From Halorarum halophilum (lineage in GTDB: Archaea; Halobacteriota; Halobacteria; Halobacteriales; Haloferacaceae), in contig NZ_CP058529.1 in NCBI RefSeq assembly GCF_013401515.1, positions 1,302,001-1,366,000 on the forward strand: a stretch of 64,000 nucleotides of DNA, in the 5' to 3' direction. Within the stretch, counting starts at the first letter, position 1. The number at the start of each line of letters is the position of its first letter. Positions 7,744 through 16,705 of this stretch are shown piece after piece. Made by a program: the position numbers and the translations under genes. The notes under the pieces are model-generated. The model was not told where the DNA came from and made no database searches. It saw only the letters and a program-made list of their open reading frames with translations.

Positions 7744-8799
7744 ATGGCTCACGACATCGCCCTGTTGCCGGGTGACGGCATCGGCGTCGAGGTGGTCGAC
7801 GCGGCGACGCCGCTGCTGGAACGGGCGGCCGAGACCCACGACTTCGAAGTGGAGACGACACGTTACGAGTGGGGGTCCGACCGCTTCCTCGATGAGGGAT
7901 CGCTATTCCCGGACGACGCGATGGACCGACTCGCCGACCACGACGCCATCCTGCACGGCGCGATGGGAGACCCGCGCGTACCCGACTACGTGACGTCCAT
8001 CGAGGGCCCCATCGCCATCCGCCAGGCGTTCGACCTCTACGTCAACTACCGCCCCGTCCGCCTCCACGACGCGGGCAACACGCCGCTCAAGGGGTACGGC
8101 CGGAACGACGTCGACATCGCGTGGTTCCGCGAGAACAGCGAGGGCGAGTACGTCGACATCGGCGGCCGCCTCGACCGCGGCGGGGGGTCCGAACTCGCCA
8201 TCCAGACGTCGGTCTACACCGAGAAGGGGGTCGAACGCGTCGTCAGGGCGGCGTTCGAGGCTGCGCTCGACCGCGAGGGCTACCTGACGAACGTCACGAA
8301 GTCGAACGCGCTCCGCTACGGCCCGGTGTTCTGGGACGAGGTGGTCGAGGATGTCGCCGAATCGTACCCGTCGGTCACGCTCGAGCACCTCCTCGTCGAC
8401 GCCGCCTCGATGGACTTCGTGCTCCGCCCCGACGAGTTCGACGTGGTCGTCGGGCCGAACCTCTTCGGCGACATCCTCACCGACCTGACCGCGGCCGTCA
8501 CCGGCGGCCTCGGCCTCGCACCGTCGGCGAACGTCAACCCCGACGGCGACGCCCCGGGGCTGTACGAACCCGTCCACGGCAGCGCCCCAGACATCGCGGG
8601 CGAAGGGGTCGCCAATCCGATCGCGGCGGTGCTGAGCGGCGCACTCATGTTCGAGGACCTCGGCGAGGAGTCGGCTGCCGACGCGCTGCGCGACGCCGTG
8701 GCCGCCCACCTCGCGGACGACGGCGCGCCCCACACCCCCGATCTCGGGGGCGACGGGACGACCGCCAACGTCGTCGCCGACCTCCGCTCGCGGCTCTGA
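7744..8799 (+). CDS. tartrate dehydrogenase-type beta-decarboxylating dehydrogenase, copy 2
   Basis: This is a paralog of the gene at 5034, also 351 residues long. LLPGDGIG is at 7-14, Tyr136 in ENSEGEYVD, Lys186 in NVTKSNA, with FGDILTD and HGSAPDI further on. The ENSEGEY-IGGR context and the AIRQAFDLYVNYRP segment (91-104) are close to tartrate dehydrogenase/decarboxylase enzymes. These are NAD-, Mn- and K-dependent and convert tartrate or D-malate to oxaloglycolate, D-glycerate or pyruvate. Oxidation of L-tartrate or a related C4 diacid is the best guess. Its last base abuts the stop codon of the convergent glucarate-type dehydratase gene with no gap. Confidence 0.85.
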   Translation: MAHDIALLPGDGIGVEVVDAATPLLERAAETHDFEVETTRYEWGSDRFLDEGSLFPDDAMDRLADHDAILHGAMGDPRVPDYVTSIEGPIAIRQAFDLYVNYRPVRLHDAGNTPLKGYGRNDVDIAWFRENSEGEYVDIGGRLDRGGGSELAIQTSVYTEKGVERVVRAAFEAALDREGYLTNVTKSNALRYGPVFWDEVVEDVAESYPSVTLEHLLVDAASMDFVLRPDEFDVVVGPNLFGDILTDLTAAVTGGLGLAPSANVNPDGDAPGLYEPVHGSAPDIAGEGVANPIAAVLSGALMFEDLGEESAADALRDAVAAHLADDGAPHTPDLGGDGTTANVVADLRSRL

Positions 8800-10023
8800 C
8801 TACCAGCGGGGTTTGTTCGGCAGCCAGTCCGATCGGCCGACGTCGGACATCGCGTCCGCGTACTCGGCAGCCATCGACGACACCGACGAGTACGCCAGGG
8901 GGTCGCCCTCCTCGTACTGCCGGTGGAGTCGCTGGAGTTCGGCCTCGTCGAGTTCGACGCCGAGACCCGGTCCCTCGGGTTTGATGCATCCAGCCTCGAA
9001 CGAGAGCGGCTCGGTCACCACGTCGTCGGCCATCCACGGGTAGTGCGAGTCGCACGCGTAGCGGAGGGTCGGCATGGCGGCGGCGACGTGCGCCATCGCG
9101 GCCATGCTCACGCCGAGATGGGAGTTCGAGTGCATCCCGACGCCGAGGTCGAGCGTCCCCGCGACGTCGTCGAGGCGGACGTTGCCGCGCATCCCGCCCC
9201 AGTAGTGGTGGTCGCTCAGGACGACGTCGACGGCGTCCATCTCCACAGCGGGCGCGACGTGCTCGAACTCGGTGACGAACATGTTCGTCGCCACCGGGTA
9301 GTCGACGCGTCGCTTGAGTCGGGCGTGGGCGTTCATCGACGGGACTGGGTCCTCGAGGAACTGCAGGTGTAGGTCCATCCCGCGCAGGCGCTTCGCGAGA
9401 CGAGTCGCCGTCTCGACGCTCCACGTCCCGTTCGGGTCGATGCGAAGCGGCGTGTCGCGGCCGAACTCCTCGGCGAGCAGGTCGAGCGTCCGCACCTCCT
9501 CGTCGGGGTAGAGGACGCCCCCCTTCAGTTTCAGCGTCCCGAAGCCGCCGCGGTCGACGAACTGGCGGGCCTCCTCGACCATCGCCTCCGCCGAGAGCAC
9601 CTCCTCCGGCGCGATCGCGGCCGAGTCGGGGTCGGAATCCGCGTGCTTGTAGAAGAGGTAGCCGGAGAACTCCACCTCGTCGCGGACGCGCCCGCCGAGG
9701 ACGTTGTACGCGGGTTCGTCGTGCGCCCGGCCGAGCAGATCGACGAGCGCGGTGTCGATGGCTCCGTACGCCATCGAGTCCTGTAGGCGGAGTTCGAGCG
9801 GGCGGACCTCGTAGGGGTCGCGCCCCTCCACGAGGTCGACGGCGCCTTCGAGGGCCTCGATGACCTGCTCGTCGCCGTACGTCTCGCCGACGCCGACCTC
9901 GCCGTCCCTCGTCGTCACGCGGACGATCGTCCGCGCGGCGAGTTCGCTGTGTACGCCCCACGAGTTCCGGAGCGGCGGTTCCCGGTGGGCGACCGGGATC
10001 ACCTCCATCTCGGCAATCTCCAT
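8800..10023 (-). CDS. glucarate dehydratase-type enolase superfamily enzyme
   Basis: This 407-residue enzyme resembles the glucarate dehydratase (GlucD) subgroup. GlucD enzymes dehydrate D-glucarate or L-idarate to 5-keto-4-deoxyglucarate. Family features include SGYLFYK (120-126), the KxK pair K165/K167, Asp196 and Asn198 (IDPNGTW), Glu224 (FLEDP), Asn247, Asp271 and catalytic His298 in HSNSHLGVS. These correspond to E. coli GlucD K205/K207, D235, E260, N289, D313 and H339. The extended C terminus after residue 340 is also GlucD-like. A TTTATT element about 24-30 bases before the ATG at 10023 supports the start. The next gene upstream in the same direction is a DapA-type enzyme that could process the product. 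Galactarate or another hexarate is a possible alternative substrate. Confidence 0.8.
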   Translation of the reverse strand: MEIAEMEVIPVAHREPPLRNSWGVHSELAARTIVRVTTRDGEVGVGETYGDEQVIEALEGAVDLVEGRDPYEVRPLELRLQDSMAYGAIDTALVDLLGRAHDEPAYNVLGGRVRDEVEFSGYLFYKHADSDPDSAAIAPEEVLSAEAMVEEARQFVDRGGFGTLKLKGGVLYPDEEVRTLDLLAEEFGRDTPLRIDPNGTWSVETATRLAKRLRGMDLHLQFLEDPVPSMNAHARLKRRVDYPVATNMFVTEFEHVAPAVEMDAVDVVLSDHHYWGGMRGNVRLDDVAGTLDLGVGMHSNSHLGVSMAAMAHVAAAMPTLRYACDSHYPWMADDVVTEPLSFEAGCIKPEGPGLGVELDEAELQRLHRQYEEGDPLAYSSVSSMAAEYADAMSDVGRSDWLPNKPRW

Positions 10024-10064
10024 GGTGGCCTCGCCGAGGACGGGAGAATAAAGTTACCGGTGGA

Positions 10065-10979
10065 TTACCTGTTCTCGGGGCGCTCGTAGACGCCGCGGTC
10101 GCGCATGGCCGCGACGGCGTCGGCGATGCGCTCGCGGTCCGCCCCGGACGAGTCGACGATGGGGCTCCGCGGGTGGCCGGGGTTCCGACCGAGCAGTTCG
10201 ATCGCCGCCTTGACGCCGCCCGGGTAGTTGCCATCGCGGTCCCACACCGCCGCCCGCGCGAGCGGGAGCGTGGCCTCGTGGATGGTGCGCGCCCGGTCGA
10301 TGTCGCCGTCCTGAACGGCCTCCCAGAGGTCGACGCTCACGCGGGGGTAGATGGAGGTGACGCCGCCGATGGTTCCCACCGCGCCGAGGACGTACGACGG
10401 GAAGAGCAGGTCGTCGAGCGCGGTCAAGACGGTCAACTCGTCGCCGACGGCCGTGAGCATGTTCGCGAGGCCGTGCATGTCGCCGCCGCTCTGTTTGATG
10501 CCGTACAGCTCGGGCACGTCGTCGGCGATCCGGGTGGCCAGGTCGGCCGTCACGTCCACCTTCTCGATGACGTCGTAGATGAGGATGGGCAGGCCGCCGG
10601 CGTCGCCGACGGCGGCGAAGTAGTCGACGAGGCCGTCGTCGGTCGGCCGCTCGTAGTGGGGCGGCGTCGCCATGACGGCGTCAGCGCCCGCGTCGCGGGC
10701 GCGTTCGGCCTTCGCGGCCGCCTCGCGGGCGCTGGTGGCGATGACGCCCGCGACGACGGGCACCGACCCGTCGACCTCGTCGACGGCGACGCCGTACACC
10801 TCCTCGTGTTCGTCGACCGAGAGGGCGTTTCCCTCGCCGGTGCTGCCGGCGACGGAGACGCCGTTGACGCCCGAATCGAGGTGGTAGCGGATCTCCTCGC
10901 GCAGCGCGTCGGCGTCGACCTCGCCCGTCTCTTCGAACGGCGTTACGACCGGTGGAACGACTCCGTGGATGTCCGTCAT
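10065..10979 (-). CDS. DapA/NAL-family aldolase or dehydratase
   Basis: The 304-residue protein has the (beta/alpha)8 DHDPS/N-acetylneuraminate lyase fold. The carboxylate-binding motif GSTGEG is at 45-50, the active-site Tyr135 in IYDVIEK and the Schiff-base Lys162 in GIKQSGG. Family members in sugar-acid pathways are 2-keto-3-deoxygluconate/galactonate aldolases or 5-keto-4-deoxyglucarate dehydratases. Its position next to the glucarate-type dehydratase, same strand, 41 bases away, favours use of that product. The common YNxP motif is replaced by YDVI, so substrate cannot be assigned from the paralog at 51581. ATG at 10979 starts at family similarity; an ATG three codons earlier is possible. 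Confidence 0.8.
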   Translation of the reverse strand: MTDIHGVVPPVVTPFEETGEVDADALREEIRYHLDSGVNGVSVAGSTGEGNALSVDEHEEVYGVAVDEVDGSVPVVAGVIATSAREAAAKAERARDAGADAVMATPPHYERPTDDGLVDYFAAVGDAGGLPILIYDVIEKVDVTADLATRIADDVPELYGIKQSGGDMHGLANMLTAVGDELTVLTALDDLLFPSYVLGAVGTIGGVTSIYPRVSVDLWEAVQDGDIDRARTIHEATLPLARAAVWDRDGNYPGGVKAAIELLGRNPGHPRSPIVDSSGADRERIADAVAAMRDRGVYERPENR

Positions 10980-11096
10980 CGTGAGCACCTCGGTGTGAGC
11001 ATCAGAGACGGCCGAAGGTGCGACCCGGACCGTGTTAAGCGTATGCGTACCGCGACCCGGACGGCTTTACGCCGTCGCCGCGTCTCCCCGGCCGTC

Positions 11097-11864
11097 ATGG
11101 CACGTGACGACACACCACTCGACGGGAAGACGGCGCTCGTGACCGGTGCGAGCTCCGGAATCGGGCGAGCGGCCGCGAGACTGCTCGCCCGCGACGGTGC
11201 CGACGTGGCCGTCGCTGCGCGGCGCGAGGAGCGACTCCACGACCTCGCCGAGGGAATCGAGGCCGACCACGGCCGGCGGGCGCTCGCCGTCCCGACGGAC
11301 GTGACCGACGAGACGCAGGTACGGGAGCTGGTCGAGCGGACGGCCGACGAGCTCGGGGGCGTAGACGTCGTCGTCGCCAACGCCGGCATCAACAGGCAGG
11401 GGACCGTCGAGGACATCTCGACCGAGCGGTACCGCTCGCTGATGGACGTCAACGTCGACGGCACCTTCTTCACCGCACAGGCGGCGATTCCCGCGCTCCG
11501 GGAGACGGCGGGCGTCCTGATATTTGTCGCGAGTTTCGCGGGGCACTACCCCCGTCCCGACCAGCCGATCTACGCCGCCTCCAAGTGGTGGACCCGCGGG
11601 TTCGCGCTGTCGCTGGCGGGCTATCTCGGCCGCGACGACGTGGGCGTCACCGTCGTCAGCCCCAGCGAGGTCGACACGGAGATCGGCATCCACGATGGCC
11701 GCCCCGCCCACGAGCGGTTCACCGACATCGACTCGGCGACGCCGGAGGAGTTCGCCGAGTGCATCGCCTTCGCCGCGCGCCAGGAGGCGCCGAACGCCGT
11801 CGCCGAACTCGGATTCTACCGTCGGGACAAGTTCAGCAACTGGACGCGGAACGCGGACAGATAG
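11097..11864 (+). CDS. short-chain dehydrogenase/reductase (SDR)
   Basis: A classical SDR of 255 residues. It has TGASSGIG near residues 16-23, NAG (VVANAGI), Ser in FVASFAG and the catalytic YAASK. After beta-strand 2 the motif is AARREERL, which favours NADP(H). The C-terminal FYRRDKFSNW is unlike the usual VDGG ending and matches SDRs that reduce or oxidise hydroxyacids. A GCTTTAC element about 27-33 bases before the ATG at 11097 supports this start, although the frame is open far upstream. It is followed on the same strand after 60 bases by an aldo/keto reductase gene that has its own T-rich promoter element. Substrate unknown. Confidence 0.83.
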   Translation: MARDDTPLDGKTALVTGASSGIGRAAARLLARDGADVAVAARREERLHDLAEGIEADHGRRALAVPTDVTDETQVRELVERTADELGGVDVVVANAGINRQGTVEDISTERYRSLMDVNVDGTFFTAQAAIPALRETAGVLIFVASFAGHYPRPDQPIYAASKWWTRGFALSLAGYLGRDDVGVTVVSPSEVDTEIGIHDGRPAHERFTDIDSATPEEFAECIAFAARQEAPNAVAELGFYRRDKFSNWTRNADR

Positions 11865-11924
11865 CGCCCTCCCGGCGACGGCGCCGTCCCGAACGCTTTT
11901 CGGCCCTGGGGCGGAGTCGGCGGC

Positions 11925-12902
11925 ATGGAGTACACCACGCTCGGGGCGACGGGCACGACGGTGAGCCGCATCTGTCTCGGCTGCAACAGCTTCGGGAGCC
12001 AACATGGGTGGATGCTCGACGCGGAGGTGGGCCGCGATCTCGTCGAGCGGGCGGTCGACCTCGGGGTGACCTTCTTCGACACCGCGAACGTCTACTCGAA
12101 GGGCGAGTCGGAGTCGATCCTCGGCGAGGCGCTCTCGGCGTACGATCGGGACCGCTTCGTCGTCGGCACGAAGCTCTACTACCCGATGCGGGAGGACGAC
12201 CCGAGTTCGGGCGGCCTGTCACGGAAGGCCATCGAGCAGGAACTCGACGCCTCGCTCGACCGCCTCGGCATGGAGACGGTCGACCTCTACCAGATCCACC
12301 GCTGGGACGACGACACGCCGATCAAGACGACGATGCGTGCACTCGATGACGCGGTCCGGCGGGGGAAGGTGCGGTATCTCGGCGCCTCCTCGATGTGGGC
12401 CCACCAGTTCGCCGACGCGCTCGCCACCAGCGACCGCCTCGGCACCGAGCGGTTCGCGACGATGCAGAACCACTACAACCTCGCCTACCGCGAGGAGGAG
12501 CGCGAGATGCTCCCGCTCTGTGCGCGAGCGAACGTCGGCGTCATCCCCTGGTCCCCGCTCGCCCGCGGCTACCTCGCTCGTCCCGACGACGAACTCGCTA
12601 CGACGCGGCGGGCCGAGACGGACGACATCCTCGAGGGGCGCATCGACGTCTATCGCGCGAACGGGGGGCGCGAGGTGAACGAGCGGGTCGAGGAGCTGGC
12701 CGCCGAGAAGGGCGTGAAGATGGCCCAGATCGCCCTCGCGTGGCACCTCCACCGCGACGAGGTCACGGCGCCGATCGTGGGGACGACGAGCGTCGAGCAC
12801 CTCGAGGACGCCGTTGAGGCGCTCGACGTGAAGCTGTCCGCCAGCGACGTGGCGTATCTGGAGGAACCCTACGAACCCGTGCCCGTCACGGGCCACGAGT
12901 AG
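11925..12902 (+). CDS. aldo/keto reductase, copy 1
   Basis: This 325-residue (beta/alpha)8 NADPH-dependent oxidoreductase has the complete AKR tetrad: Asp52 and Tyr57 (FFDTANVYSKG), Lys83 (GTKLYY) and His125 (YQIHRWD). The sequence groups with the YajO/L-glyceraldehyde 3-phosphate reductase-like branch. A likely role is reduction or oxidation of aldehydes, such as the lactaldehyde or glyceraldehyde produced by the aldolases nearby. A close paralog lies at 44005-44979. The two share long, almost identical DNA stretches in the middle (about 12207-12500 and 44295-44600). The stop codon abuts the end of the convergent gene at 12903 with no gap. Confidence 0.85.
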   Translation: MEYTTLGATGTTVSRICLGCNSFGSQHGWMLDAEVGRDLVERAVDLGVTFFDTANVYSKGESESILGEALSAYDRDRFVVGTKLYYPMREDDPSSGGLSRKAIEQELDASLDRLGMETVDLYQIHRWDDDTPIKTTMRALDDAVRRGKVRYLGASSMWAHQFADALATSDRLGTERFATMQNHYNLAYREEEREMLPLCARANVGVIPWSPLARGYLARPDDELATTRRAETDDILEGRIDVYRANGGREVNERVEELAAEKGVKMAQIALAWHLHRDEVTAPIVGTTSVEHLEDAVEALDVKLSASDVAYLEEPYEPVPVTGHE

Positions 12903-13889
12903 TCAGCCGTCGGCGACGGCCTGGAGCGCGGCCTCGTCGTACTCGCCGTCGCGGAGGACCTCCCGCCCGTCCAGTTCGATTGCCGGGCGCGTGATGATGC
13001 TGTCGATGTGGAGTTCGCTCGCCGTGGTGCCGCCGATGCTGGTGTTGTCGCCGAGGGCCACGTCGAGGACGCCGAGACGCTTCTTGCACTCGGCGAGGTT
13101 CGGCGTGAGTCGCGCCGCCGGGTTGGTCCCCGGGGCGAACTCCGCGAGGTTCCGCGCGTTCGCGTCGGCGGCGTCGAGTCGGTCCCGCAGCGTCGCCGCG
13201 GCCGACCCGCCGCGGAACTCGACGGCGCGGCCACCGTCGAGGACGAGTTCGACCGGTTCGTCGAACGCGCCGATGCCGTCCATCGCGTGGTCGAGGACGA
13301 TGGTCCCCTCCGCCGTCCCCTCGACCGGCGAGCAGACAGCCAGCCCGGGCGGGAGGTTCGAGAAGCCGTAGTCGTGGAAGAAGCCGTCGAGCGGGAGCGC
13401 GGACCGGCCCTCGAGGCTCATCGCCGCCTTGGTCCCCTCGGGGCAGCTAACGCGCGCCTCCGAGGCGGCGGTGAGCGCGTCACAGACCAGCCCCGTCGTC
13501 CGCCGCACCGCCTCGAAGTCCGCAGTCATCGCGCCCTCGACGAGCATCTCGGGGGTGACGCCGCGGAGGACGGCGACGCGCGTGCCCGCGGCGGCGGCCT
13601 CCCGTCTGGCCTCGGTGTGGACCAGCGAGTGCTCCGTGACGACGAAGACGACGTCGACGGCGCGCATGGCCGCGGCGACACCCGCCGGGGGTTCGGCCCC
13701 GTGGCCCGCGAGACGCGGGACGACCGACAGGGTGGCGGAGGCATCGGCCGCCCGCGCCGCCCGTGTGAGCGCCCGGCCGAGTTCGACGGCGCCGGGGTCG
13801 GCGACGACGAGCGCCTCGTCGTCTGCCGTCAGTTCGCCCAGCCGTTCCACGACCCGCCTCGTCACCGCGGCGTACTCCAGGTCGCGCAT
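12903..13889 (-). CDS. M29 aminopeptidase/NicX-like protein
   Basis: The 328-residue product resembles the COG2309 family (leucyl aminopeptidase/aminopeptidase T), which also contains ring-cleaving 2,5-dihydroxypyridine dioxygenase (NicX). Family metal-ligand motifs lie near the C terminus: RLTPNLAECKKRLG, ALGDNTSIGG and LHIDSII. The last supplies the conserved His and Asp, but the usual His in the HIALG strand is Val here (DVALGD). This makes classical peptidase activity less certain. The ATG at 13889 was chosen at family similarity although the frame is open upstream. It is convergent with the AKR gene, without spacing. Whether it cleaves peptides or a catabolic intermediate is unknown. Confidence 0.7.
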   Translation of the reverse strand: MRDLEYAAVTRRVVERLGELTADDEALVVADPGAVELGRALTRAARAADASATLSVVPRLAGHGAEPPAGVAAAMRAVDVVFVVTEHSLVHTEARREAAAAGTRVAVLRGVTPEMLVEGAMTADFEAVRRTTGLVCDALTAASEARVSCPEGTKAAMSLEGRSALPLDGFFHDYGFSNLPPGLAVCSPVEGTAEGTIVLDHAMDGIGAFDEPVELVLDGGRAVEFRGGSAAATLRDRLDAADANARNLAEFAPGTNPAARLTPNLAECKKRLGVLDVALGDNTSIGGTTASELHIDSIITRPAIELDGREVLRDGEYDEAALQAVADG

Positions 13890-13995
13890 ACCTCGCACTC
13901 CGCGTGCGGGCCCATAAGTCCGCCCTCGACGGGGACCGGGGGTCCGGCCTCGGCCGGGAGCTACCTTTTTTCTCCTCGTCCCGGAAGGGTGGCAT

Positions 13996-14964
13996 ATGGC
14001 CGAGGATCGCTGGCGCGTGCTCGTCCCGGAACCGATGGACGAGGCGGGACCGGAGAGCATCGCCGACGTCGCGGACTGCGTGTGGTACGACGAGTACGAC
14101 GGCCGCGAGCAGATGCGGGCAGACATCGGCCGTTTCGACGCCGTCGTCGTCCGGACTTTCGTCGTGGACGGCGCGCTGCTCGACTGCGCCGACCGCCTGA
14201 AGGTCGTCTCGAAACACGGCGCGGGCCTCGACAACGTCGACGTCGAGGCCTCGACCGAGGCGGGCGTCGTCGTCTGCAACACGCCCGACGTGAACGCGCC
14301 CTCGGTCGCCGAGCACGCGATGACGCTCCTGCTCGCGGTGCGAAAGCGGATCCGGGTCGCCGACGCCGATGTCCGCGGGGGGACCTGGGACCGGACGAAG
14401 TACACGGCGAGCGAGGTCCGCGGCGACACACTGGGCCTGTTCGGGAGCGGCAGCATCGGGGGCGAGATGGCCGCCCTCGCGCGGGGGTTCGGGATGGACG
14501 TCGTCTTCTACGACCCGTACCTCCCGGCCGGCGAGGGACCGCTGGGGGCGACGCGCGTCGAGACGACCGACGACCTCTTCGGCTGTTCCGACGCGGTGAG
14601 CGTCCACACCCCGCTGACGGACGAGACTCGTGGCGCGATCTCGACGGCGGAACTCGACGCGCTCGGCCAGGACGGCATCCTCGTCAACACCGCGCGCGGC
14701 GGCGTCATCGACGAGGACGCGCTCGTCGCGGCGCTCGACGACGGCACCCTCGCGGGCGCGGGGCTCGACGTCTTCGCGGAGGAACCGCCGGACGCCGACC
14801 ACCCGCTCTTCTCGTTCGAGAACGTCGTGGTGACGCCTCACGTTGCGGGGTCCACCGTCGAAGCGCTGGAGCGGATGAGCCGCGGCGCGGCGGCGAATGT
14901 CCGCACGGTCTACGAGGGGCGACTCCCGGAGACGTCTGTGAACGAGGTCGACGTCGGCGAGTGA
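13996..14964 (+). CDS. D-2-hydroxyacid dehydrogenase
   Basis: The 322-residue protein belongs to the D-isomer-specific 2-hydroxyacid dehydrogenase family (phosphoglycerate, glyoxylate/hydroxypyruvate or D-lactate dehydrogenases). The Rossmann GxGxxG is at 150-155 (GSGSIG). Catalytic Arg234 (NTARGG), the Glu262/Glu263 pair (AEEPP) and His282 (TPHVAG) are present. It has no C-terminal ACT domain, so it is not a regulated serine-biosynthesis enzyme. Reduction of hydroxypyruvate, glyoxylate or tartronate-type intermediates from sugar-acid cleavage would fit the surroundings. A TACCTTTTTT tract (13961-13970) lies about 27-35 bases before the ATG. An HpaI-type aldolase gene follows on the same strand. 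Confidence 0.83.
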   Translation: MAEDRWRVLVPEPMDEAGPESIADVADCVWYDEYDGREQMRADIGRFDAVVVRTFVVDGALLDCADRLKVVSKHGAGLDNVDVEASTEAGVVVCNTPDVNAPSVAEHAMTLLLAVRKRIRVADADVRGGTWDRTKYTASEVRGDTLGLFGSGSIGGEMAALARGFGMDVVFYDPYLPAGEGPLGATRVETTDDLFGCSDAVSVHTPLTDETRGAISTAELDALGQDGILVNTARGGVIDEDALVAALDDGTLAGAGLDVFAEEPPDADHPLFSFENVVVTPHVAGSTVEALERMSRGAAANVRTVYEGRLPETSVNEVDVGE

Positions 14965-15009
14965 TCGCCACCCAAAGCGTTTTGCCGCCGGTTTGCGACT
15001 CGGCTTCGT

Positions 15010-15786
15010 ATGAGCCGTGAGAACAAGGTACGGGAACGCCTGGAGTCCGGCGGCAACGTGCTCGGCGCGCGCGCCGAGACGATGTCCCCGGTCCTCGTCG
15101 AGGTGTACGGCCGGCTGGGCTACGACTTCGTGTGGCTGGACTTCGAGCACGCGGGCGCGAGCCCCTACGACAGCACCGCCCTCGATCCGCTAGTCCGGGC
15201 GGCCGAGAGCACCGACATCGAACTCCTTGTCCGCGTCCCCCACGGGGAGCCGCCGCTCGTCCACAAGGTGCTCGACGCCGGCGTCTCGACGCTGCTCGTC
15301 CCGCGGGTCGAGTCGGCCGACCAGGTGGAGCGTGCCGTCAGGGCCGCCCGTTTCGAGTTCGACGGCGAACCCGGCGACCGCGGGTGGGGCGGCGGTCGTC
15401 CGACTGCGTGGGGCGCCGACGCGGAGAACTTCACCGAACGGCAGGACGAGCAGGTGCTCGTGGGCGCGATGATCGAGAGCGCGGCGGCCGTCGCGGACGT
15501 CGAGGAGATCCTCTCGGTGCCTCACCTCGGCTTCGCGTTCATCGGCGCGAACGACCTTTCCGTCTCGCTCGGCCACCCGCAGGAGACGGACCACCCCGAG
15601 GTGGTCGACGCGATCGAGCGGATCGAGTCGGCCTGTCTCGACGCCAACGTGCCCTTCGGCGCTCCCAAGCACGACACCGACGCGGCGGCCGCGGCGCTCG
15701 AGGACGGCTACTCCGTCCTCCGCGTCGGCGACGAGGTGGGATCGGTCCGCGAGGTGCTCGGCGACCGCCTCGAGGCGCTCAGATGA
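15010..15786 (+). CDS. HpcH/HpaI-type class II aldolase, copy 1
   Basis: This 258-residue protein is a pyruvate-dependent, metal-assisted aldolase of the HpcH/HpaI family, which includes 4-hydroxy-2-oxoheptanedioate and 2-keto-3-deoxy-L-rhamnonate aldolases. Catalytic His47 (LDFEHAG), Arg75 (LVRVPH) and metal ligands Glu156 (MIES) and Asp182 (GANDLS) align with HpaI H45, R70, E149 and D175. Compared with the two paralogs in this window it has an insert around residues 117-148, and its DFEH differs from their DTEH. It may therefore take a different substrate. Its stop overlaps the start of the UlaG-like gene (ATGA), so the two are co-translated. Confidence 0.83.
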   Translation: MSRENKVRERLESGGNVLGARAETMSPVLVEVYGRLGYDFVWLDFEHAGASPYDSTALDPLVRAAESTDIELLVRVPHGEPPLVHKVLDAGVSTLLVPRVESADQVERAVRAARFEFDGEPGDRGWGGGRPTAWGADAENFTERQDEQVLVGAMIESAAAVADVEEILSVPHLGFAFIGANDLSVSLGHPQETDHPEVVDAIERIESACLDANVPFGAPKHDTDAAAAALEDGYSVLRVGDEVGSVREVLGDRLEALR

Positions 15787-16661
15787 GCGACGTCCACTCG
15801 ACTTGGGGCGACTGGTTCGTCCACGCGGAGGTGGAAGCCGTCGACCCGTCGGGGCTGTCGACGTGGTATCTCGGCTGCAATGGGTTCGCCCTCCGGACGC
15901 CCGAGACCACCATCTACGTCGATCCATACTTCGGCGACGGCCGCCCGCCGAACCTCGTCCGGATGGCGCCGGTGCCGATGGACGCGAACGACGCGACGCG
16001 CTGTGACGCCGTCCTCGTCACGCACGAACACGTCGATCACATGCACCCGCCCTCGTTCAAACCGCTAGTCGAGGGACTCGGCGCCTCGTTGTACGCCCCG
16101 TCGGCGTCGTACGAGGAGGCAACGTGCGACGTCGACGTGAGCGACTACGCCGAGCGGTGTGAGACGGTCGAGGCGGGCGACCGCTTCGAGGTGGGCGACC
16201 TGATCGTCCACGTCCGGGGCGCGAACGACCCGGACGCCGTCGAACCCGTCTCCTACGTCCTCGAGCACGAGTCGGGGACATTCTTCCACGGCGGCGACTC
16301 CAGGTCCGCCGAAACGTTCGCGTCCGTCGGTCGGGAGTTCGACATCGACGCGGGCGTCCTCGCGTTCGGGTCGAACGGGCGTCGGTTCGATCCGGCGGCG
16401 GGCGAGACGGTCCACTCGAACGTCTACATGAACGAGGACCAGGTGTTGGAGGCCGCGAACGACCTCCAACTGGACCGACTGCTCCCCACCCATTACGGTA
16501 TGTGGAAGGGGCTCGACGGCGATCCGACATCGCTCGTCGAGCACGCCGCGTCGTTCGAGTACCCGCGGGTGATCGAACCGATCACCGTCGGCGACCGGGT
16601 CGACGTCCACCGGCCCGGCATCGTTCCCATGGACGCGCTCACGCGGGGGGAGGCAGGGTAG
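15783..16661 (+). CDS. metallo-beta-lactamase-fold lactonase (UlaG-like)
   Basis: A 292-residue metallo-beta-lactamase-fold hydrolase. The metal-binding THEHVDH motif gives His81, His83, Asp85 and His86. Further ligands are probably His in FFHGGDSR near residue 180 and His in LPTHYGMW near 235-245. The arrangement resembles UlaG, the L-ascorbate 6-phosphate lactonase. The ATGA overlap with the HpaI-type aldolase suggests that a sugar lactone is opened or an acyl product hydrolysed within one pathway. Another dehydratase gene follows 44 bases later. Hydrolysis of a sugar-acid lactone is the best guess; the phosphate requirement cannot be judged. Confidence 0.75.
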   Translation: MSDVHSTWGDWFVHAEVEAVDPSGLSTWYLGCNGFALRTPETTIYVDPYFGDGRPPNLVRMAPVPMDANDATRCDAVLVTHEHVDHMHPPSFKPLVEGLGASLYAPSASYEEATCDVDVSDYAERCETVEAGDRFEVGDLIVHVRGANDPDAVEPVSYVLEHESGTFFHGGDSRSAETFASVGREFDIDAGVLAFGSNGRRFDPAAGETVHSNVYMNEDQVLEAANDLQLDRLLPTHYGMWKGLDGDPTSLVEHAASFEYPRVIEPITVGDRVDVHRPGIVPMDALTRGEAG

Positions 16662-16705
16662 CGTGGTCGCCTCGGCGGTCGGCCGGTCGCGGAGGTGAGC
16701 GAGCG

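Noticed and set aside
12903-14456. Long upstream extension of the M29-like gene frame and other long antisense frames, such as 13008-15020 and 8645-10234
   Set aside because: They run antisense to well-supported enzymes and encode Arg-rich, low-complexity sequence, an effect of high-GC third positions.
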